Part shown: piece after piece, positions 49,859 to 49,932 of the stretch
Layout of the letters: every line of letters begins with the position of its first letter
Position numbering within the stretch: the first letter of the stretch is position 1
DNA from: CAG-492 sp045643465
GTDB lineage: Bacteria > Bacillota > Clostridia > TANB77 > CAG-508
DNA: 49,932 nucleotides
NCBI GenBank assembly: GCA_045643465.1
Contig: JAZUKV010000030.1
Location: 1 to 49,932 of the forward strand
Direction: 5' to 3'
Notes under the pieces: model-generated
Database searches by the model: none
Told to the model about the DNA's origin: nothing
What the model saw: the letters and a program-made list of their open reading frames with translations, nothing else
Made by a program: the position numbers and the translations under genes

Positions 49859-49932
49859 TTTTTTCTCTCCTCTGTTATTTATTCGGAACTAATTGGTTAA
49901 CTATAATAATTATACCATTTTTGGCTTTAAAA

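Noticed and set aside
1..49932. CRISPR array, prophage or IS element
   Set aside because: No regularly spaced direct repeats, no phage structural genes, no transposase or recombinase frame was found. The only repeats are the short palindromes and operator copies described.

Overview
This window reads as an AT-rich (roughly 27-30% G+C by eye) chromosomal segment of a low-GC, Gram-positive, spore-forming anaerobe of the class Clostridia. The support is direct: a SpoIVFA/SpoIVFB pair and a YyaC-type germination/spore protease, two sortases of different classes, AdhE, a four-subunit pyruvate:ferredoxin oxidoreductase, an 8-Cys ferredoxin, strong AAGGAGG ribosome binding sites, TTGACA/TATAAT promoters, and almost exclusive use of TAA/TAG stops. 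Nothing looks like phage, plasmid, IS or CRISPR. I cannot name the genus; an uncultured gut-type lineage is a guess.

Layout. (a) 1-8.3 kb is an accessory and partly decaying block on the minus strand: paralogous XRE regulators with nearly identical upstream regions, a peptidase E-like gene, a P-loop protein, DUF4272, a GNAT, a soluble HExxH metallopeptidase, and at least five broken genes (a membrane protein with two nonsense codons, an alpha/beta hydrolase, a small frameshifted protein, a serine-hydrolase tail, a Pr6Pr-like membrane protein). (b) 8.48-8.66 kb holds tRNA-Gln and tRNA-His. (c) 8.8-23.8 kb is mostly core: sortase, HIT protein, a short alanyl-tRNA synthetase, MtaB, SrtB-YqeK, a NagZ-like glycosidase, AdhE, SpoIVFB/SpoIVFA, YyaC, Tsf and RpsB. 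(d) 24-29.6 kb: HD phosphohydrolase, MscS, Hsp33, an MBL hydrolase, an acidic orphan, AlkD, GNAT. (e) 29.7-40 kb: PepV dipeptidase, pyrimidine nucleoside phosphorylase, RNase HII, HtrA, MazF, a LolA/GerS-like protein, then the minD-minE-rodA-dusB cluster. (f) 40.1-44.6 kb: a TIM-barrel protein, the porCDAB operon and a ferredoxin. (g) 44.6-49.9 kb: a two-component system followed by lepB-holB-ricT, and a small two-helix membrane protein.

How it fits together. Energy metabolism is represented by pyruvate to acetyl-CoA (POR, passing electrons to ferredoxin) and acetyl-CoA to ethanol (AdhE). Envelope functions include signal peptidase I, two sortases, HtrA, NagZ, RodA and an OmpR-type two-component system. 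MinD/MinE and RodA are transcribed together.

The most unusual signals are non-coding: a dispersed family of short palindromic elements (core GAGAACCGTCCCC, five sites); five head-to-tail 11-bp repeats immediately upstream of the response-regulator promoter; a 13-bp perfect inverted repeat over the htrA promoter; a folded RNA candidate between dusB and the LolA-like gene; and duplicated operators in front of the XRE paralogues. The strongest protein-level oddities are an AlaRS lacking the C-Ala domain, a MinE with a ~95-residue charged tail without MinC nearby, and an orphan MazF. I see no convincing wholly new multi-gene system.
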